A stretch of DNA of 6,910 nucleotides, from contig JAFGJP010000075.1 of the NCBI GenBank assembly GCA_016929035.1, positions 1 to 6,910 on the forward strand, given 5' to 3'. A program made the translations under genes and the position numbers. Below the pieces are notes generated by a model that was not told where the DNA came from, searched no databases, and saw nothing but the letters and a program-made list of their open reading frames with translations. This document shows positions 5,790-6,910 of this stretch, piece by piece. Every line of letters begins with the position of its first letter. Positions within the stretch are counted from its first letter, which is position 1. The DNA is from Candidatus Auribacterota bacterium (GTDB lineage: Bacteria; Auribacterota; JAFGBW01; JAFGJP01).

Positions 5790-6605
5790 TTACTGGAAAA
5801 GAACAAGAACAGCCTGTGGTGCTGCATTGGCCTGAGCCAGCATGGCCAGAGCAGACTGCTGCAGAATCTGCAACTTGGTCAATTCCAGCTGCTCTTCAGC
5901 AATATCAGCATCCTGAATGGTGCTCAATGTTGCCTGGAGGTCAGCTTTTTCAGAGCGGGCATCGTCTATTTCAAAACGAAGCCTTCTGACATATGACCCA
6001 AGTTTCTGGTTGTCTTTCACAATAGCATCCAACGCACCTTTAATGTTATTAATAGCAGTTCCAACATCAGAAGTACCTGTTACAAGTAAGTTCGTCGTAT
6101 CGATAGTAAGATTTACTAATGTTGGTGGTGTTCCAGCTGTAGTTGTACCTGTCAAGCTGACGTTCTCCAGACCACCGATGGTAAATCCTGAGTAGATCGA
6201 GGCACTTACACCGGACTGCATGATGTTCTCAATTTCCTGCTGCAGCTGGATGATATCAGTCTGGATAGCCTGCTTTTCCGCTGAGGACACACCGCCTGCC
6301 TGTGCGGTATTAGCCAGCGTGTACATTTCAAGAAGGAGCTCTGAGACCTGGTCCAGCTTGCTTGAGTTCGTCTCAAGGAAGTTGATACCACGTTCAATGT
6401 TCAACTCCTTATTGGCCAGAGCGGCAATGTCTCGTCTGGTTTTCTTGATAGCAAAGTAAATGGCCGGGTCATCGGACGCGGAGTTCACTTTGATACCAGT
6501 CGAGATTCTTTTCTGGCTGATAGCGATTCTGTCGTTAATTTCTGACAACGTAAAAAATGCTCGCAGAGCAGCTACGTTGGTATTTACACGCGCTAGGTCG
6601 CCCAT
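5790..6605 (-). CDS. fliC: Flagellin (filament subunit)
   Basis: This is the major filament protein, exported unfolded through the flagellar channel and polymerised under the FliD cap. At 271 residues it is a short flagellin: conserved N-terminal D0/D1 helices (about 1-140) and C-terminal D1/D0 helices (about 190-271), joined by a small central region. Family signatures include VNTNVAALRAFFTL (7-20), RISTGIKVNSASDDPA (33-48), and the C-terminal SALAMLAQANAAPQAVLVLF (251-270). The helical ends of typical length with almost no D2/D3 suggest a smooth, thin filament. The central part, 150-183, is very rich in threonine and serine, a plausible glycosylation target. The start is preceded by AAGGAGG with 5-nt spacing. 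Expression is predicted to be under sigma-28 and CsrA-type translational control. Only one flagellin gene is seen here. Confidence 0.96.
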   Translation of the reverse strand: MGDLARVNTNVAALRAFFTLSEINDRIAISQKRISTGIKVNSASDDPAIYFAIKKTRRDIAALANKELNIERGINFLETNSSKLDQVSELLLEMYTLANTAQAGGVSSAEKQAIQTDIIQLQQEIENIMQSGVSASIYSGFTIGGLENVSLTGTTTAGTPPTLVNLTIDTTNLLVTGTSDVGTAINNIKGALDAIVKDNQKLGSYVRRLRFEIDDARSEKADLQATLSTIQDADIAEEQLELTKLQILQQSALAMLAQANAAPQAVLVLFQ

Positions 6606-6733
6606 TATAACCTCCTTGTTATTTTGAGCTTATACATCCGTGTATAAACTGAAAACCCTTCATTCGGCCACAATGGCTGAAACCCCGGGTTTTCTTCAGG
6701 GTCTCTTTTTCCTTGCTTTATCACCTCCTTCAC
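6605..6733 (-). CDS. Possible leader ORF coupled to flagellin
   Basis: A frame of 42 codons begins at GTG 6733, with GGAGG (6745-6741) 7 nt upstream, and ends at TAA 6607-6605. The stop shares its last A with the flagellin ATG (TAATG), the usual geometry of translational coupling. It fills nearly the whole leader. The predicted peptide is basic and polar (starts MKEVIKQGKRDPEENPGF, ends LKITRRL) with no recognisable domain, signal peptide or membrane segment. Codons 32-36 or so lie in the CsrA-type hairpin, and the last Arg-Arg codons are the flagellin Shine-Dalgarno itself. A frame this short stays open by chance perhaps one time in eight, so its reality depends on conservation. If translated, ribosomes would open the hairpin and arrive at the flagellin start. 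Confidence 0.35.
   Translation of the reverse strand: MKEVIKQGKRDPEENPGFQPLWPNEGFSVYTRMYKLKITRRL
6610..6619 (-). promoter_or_regulatory. Flagellin Shine-Dalgarno overlapping CsrA consensus (site 2)
   Basis: The ribosome site AAGGAGG (6617-6611), 5 nt before the flagellin ATG, is embedded in ACAAGGAGGT. That matches the CsrA/RsmA consensus ACANGGANGU at every defined position. CsrA bound here would block ribosome entry. Because GGA is part of every good Shine-Dalgarno, this site alone would be weak evidence; its pairing with the hairpin site upstream makes it credible. Confidence 0.6.
6627..6650 (-). promoter_or_regulatory. CsrA-type hairpin in flagellin leader (site 1)
   Basis: The minus-strand RNA folds into a 10-bp stem (AGUUUAUACA with UGUAUAAGCU, one G-U pair) capped by the tetraloop CGGA. 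The loop and flanking stem read ACACGGAUGU, a full match to the CsrA core consensus ACANGGANGU. It also matches 11 of 12 positions of the high-affinity form RUACARGGAUGU, with GGA displayed in the loop as CsrA prefers. The GGA lies 24 nt upstream of the GGA in site 2, a distance one CsrA dimer can bridge. In Bacillus subtilis the flagellin (hag) leader has the same two-site plan. No csrA or fliW gene is in the window. Confidence 0.72.
6651..6699 (-). other. Leader segment with mutually exclusive hairpins
   Basis: GAAAACCC (6694-6687) can pair perfectly with GGGTTTTC (6658-6651), enclosing a small GCCA-TTG-TGGC hairpin (6677-6667). Alternatively CTGAA (6699-6695) with ACC (6690-6688) can pair with GGT (6684-6682) and TTCAG (6681-6677). 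The two folds share bases and cannot coexist. The element sits directly before the CsrA-type hairpin. It could be a switch, or simply a structured leader; no known riboswitch class is recognised. Confidence 0.3.
6720..6730 (-). promoter_or_regulatory. Near-perfect Shine-Dalgarno without its own start codon
   Basis: AAGGAGGTGAT is complementary to 11 consecutive bases of the conserved 16S rRNA 3' end. No ATG, GTG or TTG lies at the normal distance downstream, and it is about 115 nt from the flagellin start. It could be a ribosome standby or loading site, or an extra GGA site for CsrA. The GGAGG at 6745-6741 and AAGGA at about 6713-6709 add further GGA motifs nearby. It lies inside the possible leader ORF as codons 2-5. 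Confidence 0.45.
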
Positions 6734-6764
6734 CTTGTTCCCTCCAAGCTTTAGATACGTTTTT

Positions 6765-6792
6765 AAATCGGCATAATAGGCAGGGAACTTTA
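6765..6792 (-). promoter_or_regulatory. Sigma-28 (FliA/SigD) promoter of flagellin
   Basis: On the minus strand TAAAGTT (-35, beginning at 6792) is followed, 16 nt after TAAA, by GCCGATTT (6772-6765). The flagellar sigma-28 consensus is TAAAGTTT, about 11 nt, GCCGATAA, with 14-16 nt allowed after TAAA. The six bases GCCGAT are exact. Transcription should begin near 6758, giving a leader of about 150 nt. This places flagellin, and probably flaG-fliD-fliS, in the late flagellar class expressed after hook completion. Confidence 0.85.
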
Positions 6793-6910
6793 ATTTTTCT
6801 TATATAAAAAAGTCGAATATTAATACATTATGAACAAGAGTCAAAAATGACGGAAGAAATCTATATTGTCAGATTATTTAATTTTAATTCATTGATTTAC
6901 AGTGAAATAA
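6793..6910. other. AT-rich upstream flank of the flagellin promoter
   Basis: This stretch is strongly AT-rich and holds no recognisable gene. A plus-strand frame from ATG 6847 stays open for 21 codons to the window edge, with only a weak AAGAG upstream; its composition (many N, I, F, L) is what AT-rich non-coding DNA gives. It could be the beginning of a divergent gene, but I cannot support that. An UP-element role for the A/T tracts just before the promoter is possible. Confidence 0.35.

Noticed and set aside
6847..6910. Plus-strand open frame of 21 codons running off the right edge
   Set aside because: Only a weak ribosome site and an amino-acid make-up typical of AT-rich DNA; too short to claim as a divergent gene.
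1..6910. CRISPR array, insertion sequence, tRNA, rRNA, or defence system
   Set aside because: I saw no regular spaced repeats, transposase motifs, terminal inverted repeats, tRNA cloverleaf or defence-family proteins; nearly all the DNA is taken by housekeeping motility and redox genes.

Overview
The window reads almost entirely on the minus strand and looks like a chromosomal piece from a flagellated, anaerobic or facultatively anaerobic bacterium of moderate GC content. It carries a compact filament-assembly cluster next to genes of reductive or fermentative metabolism. No gene here fixes the phylum. The combination of FlaG, FliD, FliS, a CsrA-type flagellin leader, a Rex-like operator and a hydrogenase-beta-like protein would suit a deep-branching Gram-negative or Firmicutes-like anaerobe, perhaps known only from metagenomes. 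That placement is inference.

Layout, in transcription order from right to left. At 6765-6792 lies a sigma-28 (FliA/SigD) type promoter. It is followed by a leader of about 150 nt that is unusually rich in signals. These are a hairpin with a CsrA consensus in its loop (6627-6650), a second CsrA consensus on the flagellin Shine-Dalgarno (6610-6619), a further near-perfect Shine-Dalgarno with no start codon of its own (6720-6730), and a 42-codon open frame that starts at a GTG (6733) and stops in a TAATG overlap with the flagellin start. Then come flagellin (5790-6605), a strong 13-bp hairpin in the gap, flaG (5212-5724), fliD (3420-5198) and fliS (2974-3405). FlaG-FliD and FliD-FliS gaps are 13-14 nt, so these three are surely co-transcribed. 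Together they encode the filament subunit, the filament-length factor, the filament cap and the flagellin export chaperone.

A 259-bp gap follows (2715-2973). It holds short degenerate tandem repeats and no gene. Next are a family-2 glycosyltransferase with C-terminal TPR repeats (1497-2714), which by position and domain type may glycosylate flagellin, and an L-lactate dehydrogenase (487-1443).

A 143-bp gap carries a near-consensus housekeeping promoter (412-440) with an 18-bp palindrome just downstream (381-398) that closely matches the operator of the redox repressor Rex, or of a CRP/FNR-type regulator. It drives the last gene, a 5' fragment of a 4Fe-4S protein resembling sulfhydrogenase/hydrogenase beta subunits (1-343), which runs off the left edge.

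The most interesting part is the flagellin leader. The two-site CsrA arrangement mirrors the known hag leader of Bacillus subtilis. The overlapping leader ORF, whose translation would run through the CsrA hairpin and end on the flagellin start, is not something I know from that system.
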